Counted from the first letter of the stretch, positions 1 through 6,345 are shown. The stretch: 6,345 nucleotides of DNA from Bacteroidales bacterium (GCA_029935275.1 JAOZKQ010000123.1:1-6345); one strand, 5' to 3'. Notes: a model not told the origin generated them from the letters alone. Translations and numbers: made by a program.

Positions 1-1637
1 GTTAACATGGCAACAACTTTTGTACTTTTATTGATCATTAGATCCAGTAACTGATCTCGTCTTTCTATAATCCCTTTATCAACTTTAATGCCGGCAACCC
101 ATGGTCTTGGTTCATTTTTCCCGCCATACCACATGTCATCCAAAATATGTGCACTGTTTGGGAAAAATGGTGTATGGATGGTTACAAACACATGATCTAT
201 ATTTGGATCTTTCTCAAGTGTTTTAAGTGTATTTTTTAACCAGTCTAACTGATTATCCATCACATATCCGTGGATATTCCCGCCAACTGCCTGAACATCC
301 CCTGCTGAAGGGGTGTACCAGTAATTTGAGTTAAGGTTAACCATGGCTACATTATCATAAGTATAATAAAATACATTCTCATCATAAGAAGGGAAATCCG
401 TATTTGATTTATCCGGGTCATATTTTGTATTGTCTTCACTTTGTGGTCCGTTATGTGGATTTACTGCAACTGAGGCAAAAAGAACTTCTGCGGAGTTGGT
501 GTTGTATGGGAAATTATCCACACTGATACGGTATTTGCGTTCTTTATCCCTGAAAGTTTTAATATAGGCTTCATGATTACCCATTCCCATGGTAATTTGA
601 AAATAATGGCCAAAAGGCTCGATGGCATTTTTAAAGTTGCGATATTGTAATAAGGTTTTCCCTTCAGAGGAACTATATCCACTGATAAGGTCGCCTGTAA
701 ATTGTGCAAATGCAACTTCCTTTTGGGCGCTGACAGCCATGATTTTCTTTATCATATATGCATTGGTGCCATTAAAATTCCTTTCTCCGCCTCCGGCACC
801 CCCTCTGGAATCACTGGTGTATGCAAATACAAATTCTTTCCTGCTTCCGGGTAAGGGACTGGTTTTAAAAGAATAACTTTGTTCAAGATCTCCATACTTA
901 ATGGTATATGGATATTCTGTTTCCGGGGATAATCCGCTTATCTCAATTTCATGATTGAAAGCGGCTTCATTGTCTTTATAAACTTTATCGTTGACATTGA
1001 TTTCACAGACGGATTTTTCACTTGTAACAAATGAAATGGTAGTGCCCTGGGCCTGGATAATGTTAATAAACGGACCACTTAAAATTGTATTTACTACTTT
1101 AAAAGGGCCTGTTCCTGAGAAGCTTACTTTTCCGTCAAAGAGATAATGCCCATTTGCGTCAATGATTCGGTAACCGATTGTACCTGATCCGGAATCCTCC
1201 CAACCTGTCATATCATAATTTCCCCTGAGGGCCATGAAATTTACAAGTACTTTTCCCTGCATGATTTTCGCAGATGATGAACGATATACTGGTAAGGGAT
1301 ATATGGAATTTGCATAATGGATTAGCCCGAAAAAGAGCGTACCATTCAGGTTCTCATCTTTGAAATCAAAGAAAATTCCATCATTCGTTCCTAAGGCTTT
1401 TCTTTCATAAGTAGTGAGTATATTTTTTGTTGGATCTGCTACATCACTGAGAATAGTACTATCCCCTGTTAAAATAAACGGATTTCCTGACTCGTCTGTT
1501 TGGATATTTTGAAGTACTTTTGGTACAACAGTATTTGTATTCTCAGTCTGACCGGATACATAAAGTGTAAGGCTAAATATAATAGTTGCGGAAATTATGT
1601 TTATAAGTTTCCTCTTAATAGTTTTATTAATTATCAT
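1..1637 (-). CDS. Secreted calcineurin-like metallophosphatase, C-terminus cut by window edge
   Basis: Reading the minus strand from ATG at 1637 gives an open frame of 545 codons to the left edge with no stop, so the 3' end is missing. Residues 1-29 form a Sec signal peptide (basic KRK, hydrophobic 12-27, SG/Q cleavage region). Residues about 45-185 are a domain I do not recognise. Residues about 188-260 resemble the Fn3-like domain in front of purple acid phosphatase cores (SGLSPETEYPYTIKYG). The catalytic core starts with YTSDSRGG (Asp276), then FTGDL (Asp316), MGNHE (Asn354, His355) and TIHTP (His488), the metallophosphoesterase motifs in their usual order. The window ends at KVVAML, just where the final G-D-x-H type motif would follow. 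The protein is probably a periplasmic or surface phosphoesterase; the substrate cannot be told. Motif I has DxR rather than DxH, and motif II lacks the GDxxY tyrosine, so it is not a classical purple acid phosphatase. It is divergent from the hydroxyproline gene, with 102 bp between the starts. Confidence 0.87.
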   Translation of the reverse strand, partial: MIINKTIKRKLINIISATIIFSLTLYVSGQTENTNTVVPKVLQNIQTDESGNPFILTGDSTILSDVADPTKNILTTYERKALGTNDGIFFDFKDENLNGTLFFGLIHYANSIYPLPVYRSSSAKIMQGKVLVNFMALRGNYDMTGWEDSGSGTIGYRIIDANGHYLFDGKVSFSGTGPFKVVNTILSGPFINIIQAQGTTISFVTSEKSVCEINVNDKVYKDNEAAFNHEIEISGLSPETEYPYTIKYGDLEQSYSFKTSPLPGSRKEFVFAYTSDSRGGAGGGERNFNGTNAYMIKKIMAVSAQKEVAFAQFTGDLISGYSSSEGKTLLQYRNFKNAIEPFGHYFQITMGMGNHEAYIKTFRDKERKYRISVDNFPYNTNSAEVLFASVAVNPHNGPQSEDNTKYDPDKSNTDFPSYDENVFYYTYDNVAMVNLNSNYWYTPSAGDVQAVGGNIHGYVMDNQLDWLKNTLKTLEKDPNIDHVFVTIHTPFFPNSAHILDDMWYGGKNEPRPWVAGIKVDKGIIERRDQLLDLMINKSTKVVAML

Positions 1638-1739
1638 AATCTGGCATTTTTAAATTTTAAGCTAAATTAAAAAAATATAACTTAATATGCCCGAATTTGT
1701 AAAAATCGGTTTAACTTTCGTCATAAAAATATTTGAATC
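1638..1739. promoter_or_regulatory. Divergent intergenic region between phosphatase and dehydratase
   Basis: This 102-bp AT-rich gap separates two divergent start codons, so it must hold at least one promoter for each direction. On the plus strand TAACTTTC (1712-1719) is one base off the Bacteroidota -7 element TAnnTTTG. It lies 28 bp before ATG 1740, nearly the same spacing as the better element before the aminopeptidase gene, but I see no -33 TTTG at the right distance. On the minus strand TATATTTT (1679-1672) is the nearest match and is weak. I see no convincing operator palindrome or riboswitch-like structure. That a promoter region lies here is inferred from gene orientation; the exact boxes are uncertain. 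Confidence 0.4.
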
Positions 1740-2774
1740 ATGATACACAAGTTAAAGTTTAACCCTCCTGAATCATGGCAAGTAATTCATACACTTGAAA
1801 TGCATACAGGTGGAGAGCCACTGCGGATCATTACTGATGGACTTCCTGAAATAAAGGGAAATACCATTCTTGAAAAACAAAAATATTTTAAAGATAAATA
1901 TGATTTTATCAGAAAAGGCCTTATGTGGGAGCCACGTGGCCATGCTGATATGTATGGGGCAGTTTTGACTGAGCCGGTTACTCCGGATGGGGATTTTGGC
2001 GTTTTTTTCCTGCACAATGAGGGATACAGTACGATGTGTGGCCATGCAATTATTGCCTTGACAAAATTGTTTATTCAAACAGGTATTGTTCATAAGAAAG
2101 GAAAAGAGCAGGAACTGAAAATTGATACACCTTCAGGCAGGGTTGTTTCTTTTGCTGACATTGAAAACAAAGAAGTTACAAATGTGCGTTTTAGAAATGT
2201 TCCATCGTTTGTGTATCTGGACGAAAAGGAGGTTGTGGTACCGGGGATTGGTAAGGTCTCCTTTAGTGCAGCTTTTGGAGGTGCTTTTTATGCCCTATGT
2301 GATGTGAGACATTTGGACTTGAATATGGACTCTACTGATTATGAAAAACTTATTGATTATGGTAAAAGAATTAAAAAAGCTGTAAACGGTAACTTTAATG
2401 TTAGGCATTCTCAATATCCGGATTTGAGTTTTCTTTATGGGGTAATATTTATCGGAGATCCGTATGATTACCGGAACCATAGCCGGAATGTTTGTATTTT
2501 TGCTGATGGTGAGGTGGACAGATCTGCTACAGGTACCGGAATTAGTGCCCGTGCAGCACTGCTCTATGCAAAAGGTGATATTTCATTGGGAGAAAAGATT
2601 ACCATAGAAAGTATACTTGGTACTACAATGCAGGTGAAGGTGGTTGAGGAAACAAAGCTGGGGGTGAAAGATGCTATTATCCCGGAAGTTTCAGGATCTG
2701 CCTGGTTTACGGGTCGTAATGAATACTGGTTTGATCCTGATGATCCTTTAAAAGAGGGTTTTATCTTTAGGTAA
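1740..2774 (+). CDS. trans-3-hydroxy-L-proline dehydratase (proline racemase superfamily)
   Basis: This 344-residue cytoplasmic enzyme should remove water from trans-3-hydroxy-L-proline to give delta-1-pyrroline-2-carboxylate (EC 4.2.1.77). The superfamily signatures are clear: EMHTGGEPLRI at 20-30, EPRGHADMYGAVL in the first half, HNEGYSTMCGHA with catalytic Cys100, and VDRSATGTG with Asp260 and Thr264. Proline racemases and 4-hydroxyproline epimerases carry a second cysteine where Thr264 stands; a Cys/Thr pair marks the dehydratase, as in human L3HYPDH (Cys104/Thr273). As I recall the human protein (about 354 residues), the resemblance runs end to end, including LMxEPRGHxDMYGAVL, GGAFYA, FLYG and the DDPLxxGF tail. 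One small difference is Ala263 where Pro is usual (DRSPTG). ATG 1740 is the natural start because the conserved N-terminus begins soon after it. The Pyr2C reductase that would complete the route to proline is not in the window. The gene is probably first in an operon with the lipoprotein 36 bp downstream. Confidence 0.92.
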   Translation: MIHKLKFNPPESWQVIHTLEMHTGGEPLRIITDGLPEIKGNTILEKQKYFKDKYDFIRKGLMWEPRGHADMYGAVLTEPVTPDGDFGVFFLHNEGYSTMCGHAIIALTKLFIQTGIVHKKGKEQELKIDTPSGRVVSFADIENKEVTNVRFRNVPSFVYLDEKEVVVPGIGKVSFSAAFGGAFYALCDVRHLDLNMDSTDYEKLIDYGKRIKKAVNGNFNVRHSQYPDLSFLYGVIFIGDPYDYRNHSRNVCIFADGEVDRSATGTGISARAALLYAKGDISLGEKITIESILGTTMQVKVVEETKLGVKDAIIPEVSGSAWFTGRNEYWFDPDDPLKEGFIFR

Positions 2775-2810
2775 ACTATTAAGCCCTATCCATTTTGTTA
2801 AAATGAAATT

Positions 2811-3908
2811 ATGATCCGAATAAGTTTGCCAATTCATAAGGCAATAACTTTATTATTTTCATTCTTATTATTTTCCTGTGGGATAAATAGTTCTTCTGAC
2901 AAGGGAAGTGATTTATCTTTTAATTGGGAGTTGCAGGACAGCATTAATAATGCATCTTTTAGAGGTATTTCCGTACCGGATAATAATACGGTGTGGGTCA
3001 CAGGTTCTGGTGGAACTTTTATGCGAACTTCAAACGGAGGTGAAAGCTGGTTCTCTGACACAATTCCGGGCTATGGGAATATTGATTTTCGGGATGTTGA
3101 GGCTTTTGATTCTTTAAGGGCTGTAGTAATGGGAATTGCAAATCCAGCTGTTATTCTCATGACTGAAGATGGTGGTAACAGCTGGAGAAATGTGTTTTAT
3201 AAGGAGCTTGATGGTATTTTCCTGAATTCTATGGTTTTTTTAAATAGCAATAATGGTTTTGTAGTGGGGGATCCTATTAATGGAAGGTTTTATTTATTGA
3301 AAACTACAGATGGGGGAAGGACATGGGAAGAACTTCCTGAATCATCCAGCCCGATAGCCGAAAAAGGGGAGTATATGTTTGCAGCCAGTGGCAATTGCAT
3401 AAGTGGCATCCATCCTTCTAAGCTCTGGTTTGTTTCAGGTGGTTCAATAGCCCGGGTTTTTTATTCAGCAGATAATGGGATTCATTGGGATGTAGTGAAA
3501 ACTCCGGTTATGAGTGGATTGCAGTCAACTGGAATCTTTTCGGTTTTATTTACTGACCAGAACCAGGGCTTCTGCATTGGAGGAGATTATTCAAAGCCAG
3601 ATTCTACTGGAATAACTTTTATATCAACAAAGGATGGAGGCCTGACCTGGCAACAAGCGAAAAATATGCCGGCGGGTTATCGCTCTTGTATTAAACAATT
3701 ACTTATTAATGAGAAAAAGGTGCTAATAGCTGTTGGGCGTGCTGGTAGTGGATATTTGGAGGATCCTGGTAATCCCGAAGCCCATTGGAAACAGATAAAC
3801 AAATTAGGTTTTTATACCCTTGATGTGGATCCGGCAGGCACTGTTGCATGGGCAGCAGGTGCCAATGGACATGTAGGGATGTTGACAGTAAAAATTGGTT
3901 CTGAATAG
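2811..3908 (+). CDS. YCF48/Asp-box beta-propeller lipoprotein
   Basis: This 365-residue protein begins with a lipoprotein signal peptide: hydrophobic 11-21 ending in lipobox L-F-S-C with Cys23 as the lipidated residue, followed by a Ser/Asp-rich linker (24-34). The rest is built from repeats, each with an Asp-box turn of the form T-x-D-G-G-x-T-W: TSNGGESW (73-80), TEDGGNSW (118-125), TTDGGRTW (165-172), SADNGIHW (219-226) and TKDGGLTW (273-280). They are 45-54 residues apart, and a degenerate copy ends in HW near 326. This fits a beta-propeller of about six to seven blades, of the YCF48/HCF136 or BNR/sortilin type. In plants and cyanobacteria YCF48 helps assemble photosystem II, which cannot be the role here; bacterial relatives are mostly uncharacterised, and some are loosely annotated 'oxidoreductase'. 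No sialidase catalytic residues stand out. The 36-bp gap has no terminator or clear promoter, suggesting co-transcription with the dehydratase. The ATG at 2803 stops after three codons, so 2811 is the start. Function is unknown; binding or scaffolding in the envelope is a guess. Confidence 0.85.
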   Translation: MIRISLPIHKAITLLFSFLLFSCGINSSSDKGSDLSFNWELQDSINNASFRGISVPDNNTVWVTGSGGTFMRTSNGGESWFSDTIPGYGNIDFRDVEAFDSLRAVVMGIANPAVILMTEDGGNSWRNVFYKELDGIFLNSMVFLNSNNGFVVGDPINGRFYLLKTTDGGRTWEELPESSSPIAEKGEYMFAASGNCISGIHPSKLWFVSGGSIARVFYSADNGIHWDVVKTPVMSGLQSTGIFSVLFTDQNQGFCIGGDYSKPDSTGITFISTKDGGLTWQQAKNMPAGYRSCIKQLLINEKKVLIAVGRAGSGYLEDPGNPEAHWKQINKLGFYTLDVDPAGTVAWAAGANGHVGMLTVKIGSE

Positions 3909-3949
3909 AAATATATTAAGAAAGATATTTATGTTTCGAGATTAAATCA

Positions 3950-3979
3950 TTTCATAGATTGACATATTTTGTAACTTTG
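3950..3979 (+). promoter_or_regulatory. Bacteroidota-type sigma-A promoter for the aminopeptidase gene
   Basis: TAACTTTG at 3972-3979 matches the Bacteroidota -7 consensus TAnnTTTG exactly. Eighteen bases upstream of it TTTC (3950-3953) is one base off the -33 element TTTG, and the spacing is within the range known for this phylum. Transcription would start near 3985-3988, leaving a leader of about 15 nt before ATG 4001. The site lies in the 92-bp gap after the lipoprotein gene, which suggests the aminopeptidase has its own promoter even if read-through also occurs. The sequence match is seen directly; activity is inferred. Confidence 0.6.
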
Positions 3980-4000
3980 GTAGTTTTTAAGAAGAATTGT

Positions 4001-5788
4001 ATGAAACCAACACAAAAACTTGCAGAAATAAGGAAGAAGATGCTGGCATCAGGCATAGATGCTTATTTTATTCCAATGACTGATCCGCATATGGGAGAAT
4101 ATGTGCCCGACCGCTGGAAAACGATTCAATGGCTAACCGGGTTTACTGGTTCTGCCGGTAATGTTCTTATTACCAGTGATTTTGCTGGTTTGTGGACAGA
4201 TTCCAGGTATTTTCTGCAAGCTGAAAATCAACTTGAAAATTCAGGCTTTGAACTGGTAAAGTTAATAGTACCACATACGCCTGAATTTATTGATTGGTTG
4301 GAAGAAAATTTGGATTCAGGGGCAAGCCTTGCTTATGATGACGAAGTGGTCTCCACAAGTATTTCAAACATGTTCTCAGATCGACTTATTCCTGCTGGTA
4401 TAAAGATAAATAGTGAAGTAGATTTGTACTCCGGATTGTGGACCAATAGGCCACAGATGCCTTCAGGTATAATATATGAGCATGATCTGAAATATGCAGG
4501 CTTAACCAGGACTGAGAAAATTGAGCAAGTCAGGGATAGAATGAAGAAGGAGGGAGTGAGTTATCATGTATTAACATCACTGGATGATATTGCATGGACA
4601 TTTAATATCCGGGGAAGAGATGTGAATTATAGTCCTCTGGTAATTGCTTATGCAGTTGTATCATTGAAAGATACATGGCTTTTTATAAATGTGGACAAGA
4701 TTCCGGAATTGCTGGGTAATAAATTGCTTAATGATAAGATAAAGATCCTTGATTATGATTGGGTTTACGAATTTCTTAAATCCATAAAGGCAGGCAGTAA
4801 TGTTCTTATTTCTCAGGCAAGCTTGAATACACGCCTGTACAATTCTATAGTTTCGGTATGCAGGATCAGGAATGGAATAAGCATCCCAACCAGCTTGAAG
4901 TCAATTAAGAATTCAGTAGAACTGGGTCATATTGATAAGGTTATGGTGAAAGATGGAGTTGCACTTTCAAGGTTTTTTTACTGGCTGGAACAAAACATTG
5001 GGAAAGAAAGGATAACTGAATTATCAGCTTCAGTTAGGTTGGAAGAATTCCGGGCGGAGCAGGATAACTTTATGGGTCCTAGTTTTGCTACTATTGCCGG
5101 ATATAAAGGACATGGTGCTATTATTCATTATGAACCTACCATAGAAACAGATATTCCATTGGAACCGGATGGTATCTTTTTACTTGATTCAGGTGGGCAA
5201 TACCTGGACGGTACAACCGATACTACCCGCACTGTTTCCCTTGGGAATCCAGGCAGGGAAGAAAAGCGGGATTTCACCCTTGTACTAAAAGGAACTATTC
5301 AACTGGCAATGACCCGTTTCCCACAGGGAACAAAAGGTTATCAGATTGAGGCTTTTGCCCGTAGGGCACTTTGGGATTATGGAATGAACTATGGTCATGG
5401 TACAGGCCATGGGGTTGGTTTTTTCCTGAATGTACATGAAGGTCCACAAACAATCGGGAGCGCAGCATCCGGAAACCGGGATATTCCTCTTGAACCGGGA
5501 ATGCTTATTTCAGACGAACCAGGAGTTTACAGGGAAGGTAAATATGGGATGAGAACTGAAAATCTTGTGATTATAGAGCGGGGCAATAAAACCGAGTTTG
5601 GGGCATTTAATAAATTTAAAACTGTTACTTTGTGTTATATTGATGTGCAATTGATTGATACAGAGTTGCTTTTACCTGCTGAAAAAGAATGGCTAAATGA
5701 GTACCATAAAAGAGTTTTCAGGGAAATATCTCCTTTTCTGAATAGGAATGAAAAGAGATGGCTGGAAGGGAAAACCCAGCCAGTATGA
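4001..5788 (+). CDS. pepP: Xaa-Pro aminopeptidase (aminopeptidase P, M24B family)
   Basis: This 595-residue cytoplasmic metallopeptidase removes the N-terminal residue from peptides whose second residue is proline (EC 3.4.11.9). It has the long three-part form seen in eukaryotic APP1 and many Bacteroidota, rather than the roughly 440-residue E. coli PepP: two creatinase-like N-terminal domains (about 1-300; note PMTDPHMGEYVPDRW and LTGFTGSAG) and a C-terminal pita-bread catalytic domain. All five dinuclear-metal ligands are present: Asp396 and Asp407 (LLDSGGQY, GTTDTTRT), His470 (GTGHGVG), Glu506 (SDEPGVY) and Glu520 (RTENL). His376 in GAIIHY matches the catalytic histidine of human XPNPEP1 (His395), and spacings to the human residues agree throughout. 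A TTG at 3959 would add 14 residues, but the family N-terminus starts at MKPTQKLAEIR and the likely promoter lies inside that extension, so ATG 4001 is chosen. There is no signal peptide. The stop codon touches the palindromic block downstream. The symbol is by family; the long form is also simply called aminopeptidase P. Confidence 0.95.
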   Translation: MKPTQKLAEIRKKMLASGIDAYFIPMTDPHMGEYVPDRWKTIQWLTGFTGSAGNVLITSDFAGLWTDSRYFLQAENQLENSGFELVKLIVPHTPEFIDWLEENLDSGASLAYDDEVVSTSISNMFSDRLIPAGIKINSEVDLYSGLWTNRPQMPSGIIYEHDLKYAGLTRTEKIEQVRDRMKKEGVSYHVLTSLDDIAWTFNIRGRDVNYSPLVIAYAVVSLKDTWLFINVDKIPELLGNKLLNDKIKILDYDWVYEFLKSIKAGSNVLISQASLNTRLYNSIVSVCRIRNGISIPTSLKSIKNSVELGHIDKVMVKDGVALSRFFYWLEQNIGKERITELSASVRLEEFRAEQDNFMGPSFATIAGYKGHGAIIHYEPTIETDIPLEPDGIFLLDSGGQYLDGTTDTTRTVSLGNPGREEKRDFTLVLKGTIQLAMTRFPQGTKGYQIEAFARRALWDYGMNYGHGTGHGVGFFLNVHEGPQTIGSAASGNRDIPLEPGMLISDEPGVYREGKYGMRTENLVIIERGNKTEFGAFNKFKTVTLCYIDVQLIDTELLLPAEKEWLNEYHKRVFREISPFLNRNEKRWLEGKTQPV

Positions 5789-5815
5789 TAATTAGTGCCT
5801 GTCCATAAAGTCGGG

Positions 5816-5839
5816 AGTTTGAACTAGAAAGTTCAAATT
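5816..5839. repeat. Inverted repeat / hairpin 1 inside palindromic element
   Basis: TTTGAAC (5818-5824) and GTTCAAA (5831-5837) are perfect complements around the 6-base loop TAGAAA. One G-U pair (5817/5838) and one A-T pair (5816/5839) extend the stem to 9 bp. It lies just inside the left arm of the element and is part of its folded structure. Confidence 0.6.
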
Positions 5840-5866
5840 CAAGGCGTGCGATAAATTTAACCCGCA

Positions 5867-5883
5867 GTCCCGAAAATCGGGAT
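5867..5883. repeat. Inverted repeat / hairpin 2 at centre of palindromic element
   Basis: TCCCGA (5868-5873) and TCGGGA (5877-5882) pair perfectly around a 3-base AAA loop, with one further G-U pair (5867/5883). This is the most GC-rich stem of the block and lies near its centre. The outer pair AAATTTAA/TTAAATTT (5853-5860 with 5890-5897) could stack on it with small internal loops. No run of T follows on either strand, so it is not called as a rho-independent terminator. Confidence 0.6.
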
Positions 5884-5960
5884 GAGGATTTAAATTTTGA
5901 GCAATAACGTAGAAGTTGGACTTTATAGACAAACTCTAATTATAATAATTTGTAATTGGA

Positions 5961-6345
5961 ATGAGAAAAGAAAATTATAATGTAATAAATATTTACCTTA
6001 TTGTTAGCCTGTTTCTGTTAACAGCTGTTACATGTACGAAGCCTGATTTAAGCCTGGAAAGCTTAGTATTAGAAATTCCAGGGGCAGAGTTGGAGGAAAT
6101 ACCGGCCGACACCATGTATGCGTTGGCCTACAGGTTAATGATTCCTCAGCCACTTGACCACAAACATCCTGAAAAGGGGAATTTTATGCAAAAAGTCTAT
6201 ATTTCGCAGGTAGATGTTGATCGTCCGGTGGTTTTTATAACAGAGGGATATACTGCAAACCGTAACTATGCTGGTGAGCTTAGCCGATTGCTTGATGCTA
6301 ATCAGATAATTGTGGAACATCGTTTTTTTGGAGAATCTGTACCGG
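5961..6345 (+). CDS. Exported S37-family prolyl aminopeptidase, N-terminal part only
   Basis: The open frame from ATG 5961 runs off the right edge after 128 complete codons. Residues about 8-24 are a hydrophobic export signal ending at Cys25 (TAVTC); this is a poor lipobox, so it may be a lipoprotein or a plain secreted protein. The mature start has the family feature that the substrate-binding fold begins with a PQPLDHKHP segment (62-70 region). It continues with VVFITEGYTANR (Glu95, Gly96, Tyr97) and ANQIIVEHRFFGESVP (to residue 128). The ITEGY and EHRFFGES pair is typical of Peptidase_S37, which includes the Streptomyces prolyl tri/tetrapeptidyl aminopeptidases. The related S28 family has a similar EHR(Y/F)YGES, so S28 is the alternative. 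The catalytic Ser, Asp and His would lie beyond the window. The role is probably release of short N-terminal peptides ending in proline outside the cytoplasm. I see no exact TAnnTTTG promoter directly upstream; transcription may come through the palindromic block from the aminopeptidase gene. Confidence 0.8.
   Translation, partial: MRKENYNVINIYLIVSLFLLTAVTCTKPDLSLESLVLEIPGAELEEIPADTMYALAYRLMIPQPLDHKHPEKGNFMQKVYISQVDVDRPVVFITEGYTANRNYAGELSRLLDANQIIVEHRFFGESVP

Larger units (their letters stand above)
5788..5943. mobile_element. MITE-like palindromic intergenic element
   Basis: Nearly the whole gap between the two peptidase genes is one imperfect palindrome. The left arm (5788-5812) and the reverse complement of the right arm (5919-5943) agree at 21 of 25 positions, including an identical 8-base end (ATAATTAG) and an identical ATAAAGTC. 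Inside are two perfect hairpins and an 8-base inverted pair AAATTTAA/TTAAATTT (5853-5860 with 5890-5897). Three of the four arm mismatches would be G-U wobbles in a minus-strand transcript. There is no ORF of note. Terminal inverted repeats, about 150 bp in length and lack of coding fit a MITE or other dispersed palindromic repeat. The other possibility is a structured RNA or 3'-end element; with no T-tract it is not a standard terminator. Copy number in the genome is unknown, so the mobile-element call is an inference. Confidence 0.5.

Noticed and set aside
461..876. Short open frames on both strands (461-715 minus, 622-876 plus)
   Set aside because: They lie inside the metallophosphatase gene, which is one continuous frame of 545 codons with recognisable catalytic motifs; the short frames resemble no family and are shadows.
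1728..1735. AATATTTG just before ATG 1740 as a -7 promoter element
   Set aside because: It misses the first conserved base and lies only 5 bp before the start codon, which would put transcription initiation at or inside the start; no -33 element fits.
1773..2480. Several short open frames inside the dehydratase gene
   Set aside because: They overlap a strongly conserved enzyme in other frames and show no domain, start context or independent support.
3909..3930. AAATAT/ATATTT inverted pair after the lipoprotein stop as a terminator
   Set aside because: The stem is six A-T pairs only, with no GC and no T-tract; it would be very weak and is expected by chance in AT-rich DNA.
5945..5952. ATAATTTG upstream of the S37 peptidase as a promoter
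   Set aside because: Two of the six conserved bases of TAnnTTTG are wrong and it is only 8 bp from the ATG.
5788..5960. CRISPR array or tRNA in the structured gap
   Set aside because: There are no regularly spaced direct repeats and no cloverleaf with T-loop or anticodon features; the symmetry is that of a single large inverted repeat.
6135..6320. 61-residue minus-strand open frame near the right edge
   Set aside because: It lies opposite the S37 peptidase frame, whose ITEGY and EHRFFGES motifs show that the plus strand is coding.

Overview
The window looks like chromosomal DNA of a Bacteroidota bacterium, probably near Bacteroidales/Marinilabiliales. The DNA is AT-rich and starts lack Shine-Dalgarno-like sequence. 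One start is preceded by an exact Bacteroidota -7 promoter element (TAnnTTTG), and the exported proteins (a secreted metallophosphatase, a YCF48-type lipoprotein, an S37-type peptidase) are of kinds common in that phylum. The phylum is an inference; no rRNA or other marker is present.

Layout. (1) 1-1637, minus strand: 5' part of a secreted calcineurin-like metallophosphatase, cut by the left edge before its last metal motif. (2) 1638-1739: AT-rich divergent intergenic region. (3) 1740-2774, plus: trans-3-hydroxy-L-proline dehydratase of the proline racemase superfamily, identified by its Cys/Thr active-site pair. (4) 2811-3908, plus: lipoprotein predicted to be a YCF48/Asp-box beta-propeller, 36 bp downstream and probably co-transcribed. 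(5) 3950-3979: likely promoter. (6) 4001-5788, plus: Xaa-Pro aminopeptidase (M24B) with every metal ligand present; the best start is ATG 4001, not the upstream TTG. (7) 5788-5943: non-coding, strongly palindromic block with 25-bp inverted ends and internal hairpins, MITE-like. (8) 5961-6345, plus: N-terminal part of an exported S37-family prolyl-type peptidase, cut by the right edge.

How the genes may work together. Three of the four plus-strand genes concern proline or hydroxyproline. The S37 enzyme would trim proline-containing peptides in the envelope, aminopeptidase P would remove residues preceding proline in imported peptides, and the dehydratase would convert free trans-3-hydroxyproline to delta-1-pyrroline-2-carboxylate, which a reductase not seen here could turn into proline. 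This fits use of collagen-like peptides but rests on adjacency only. The lipoprotein has no clear role in it, and the divergent phosphatase may be unrelated. The least explained part of the window is the palindromic block after the aminopeptidase stop codon.
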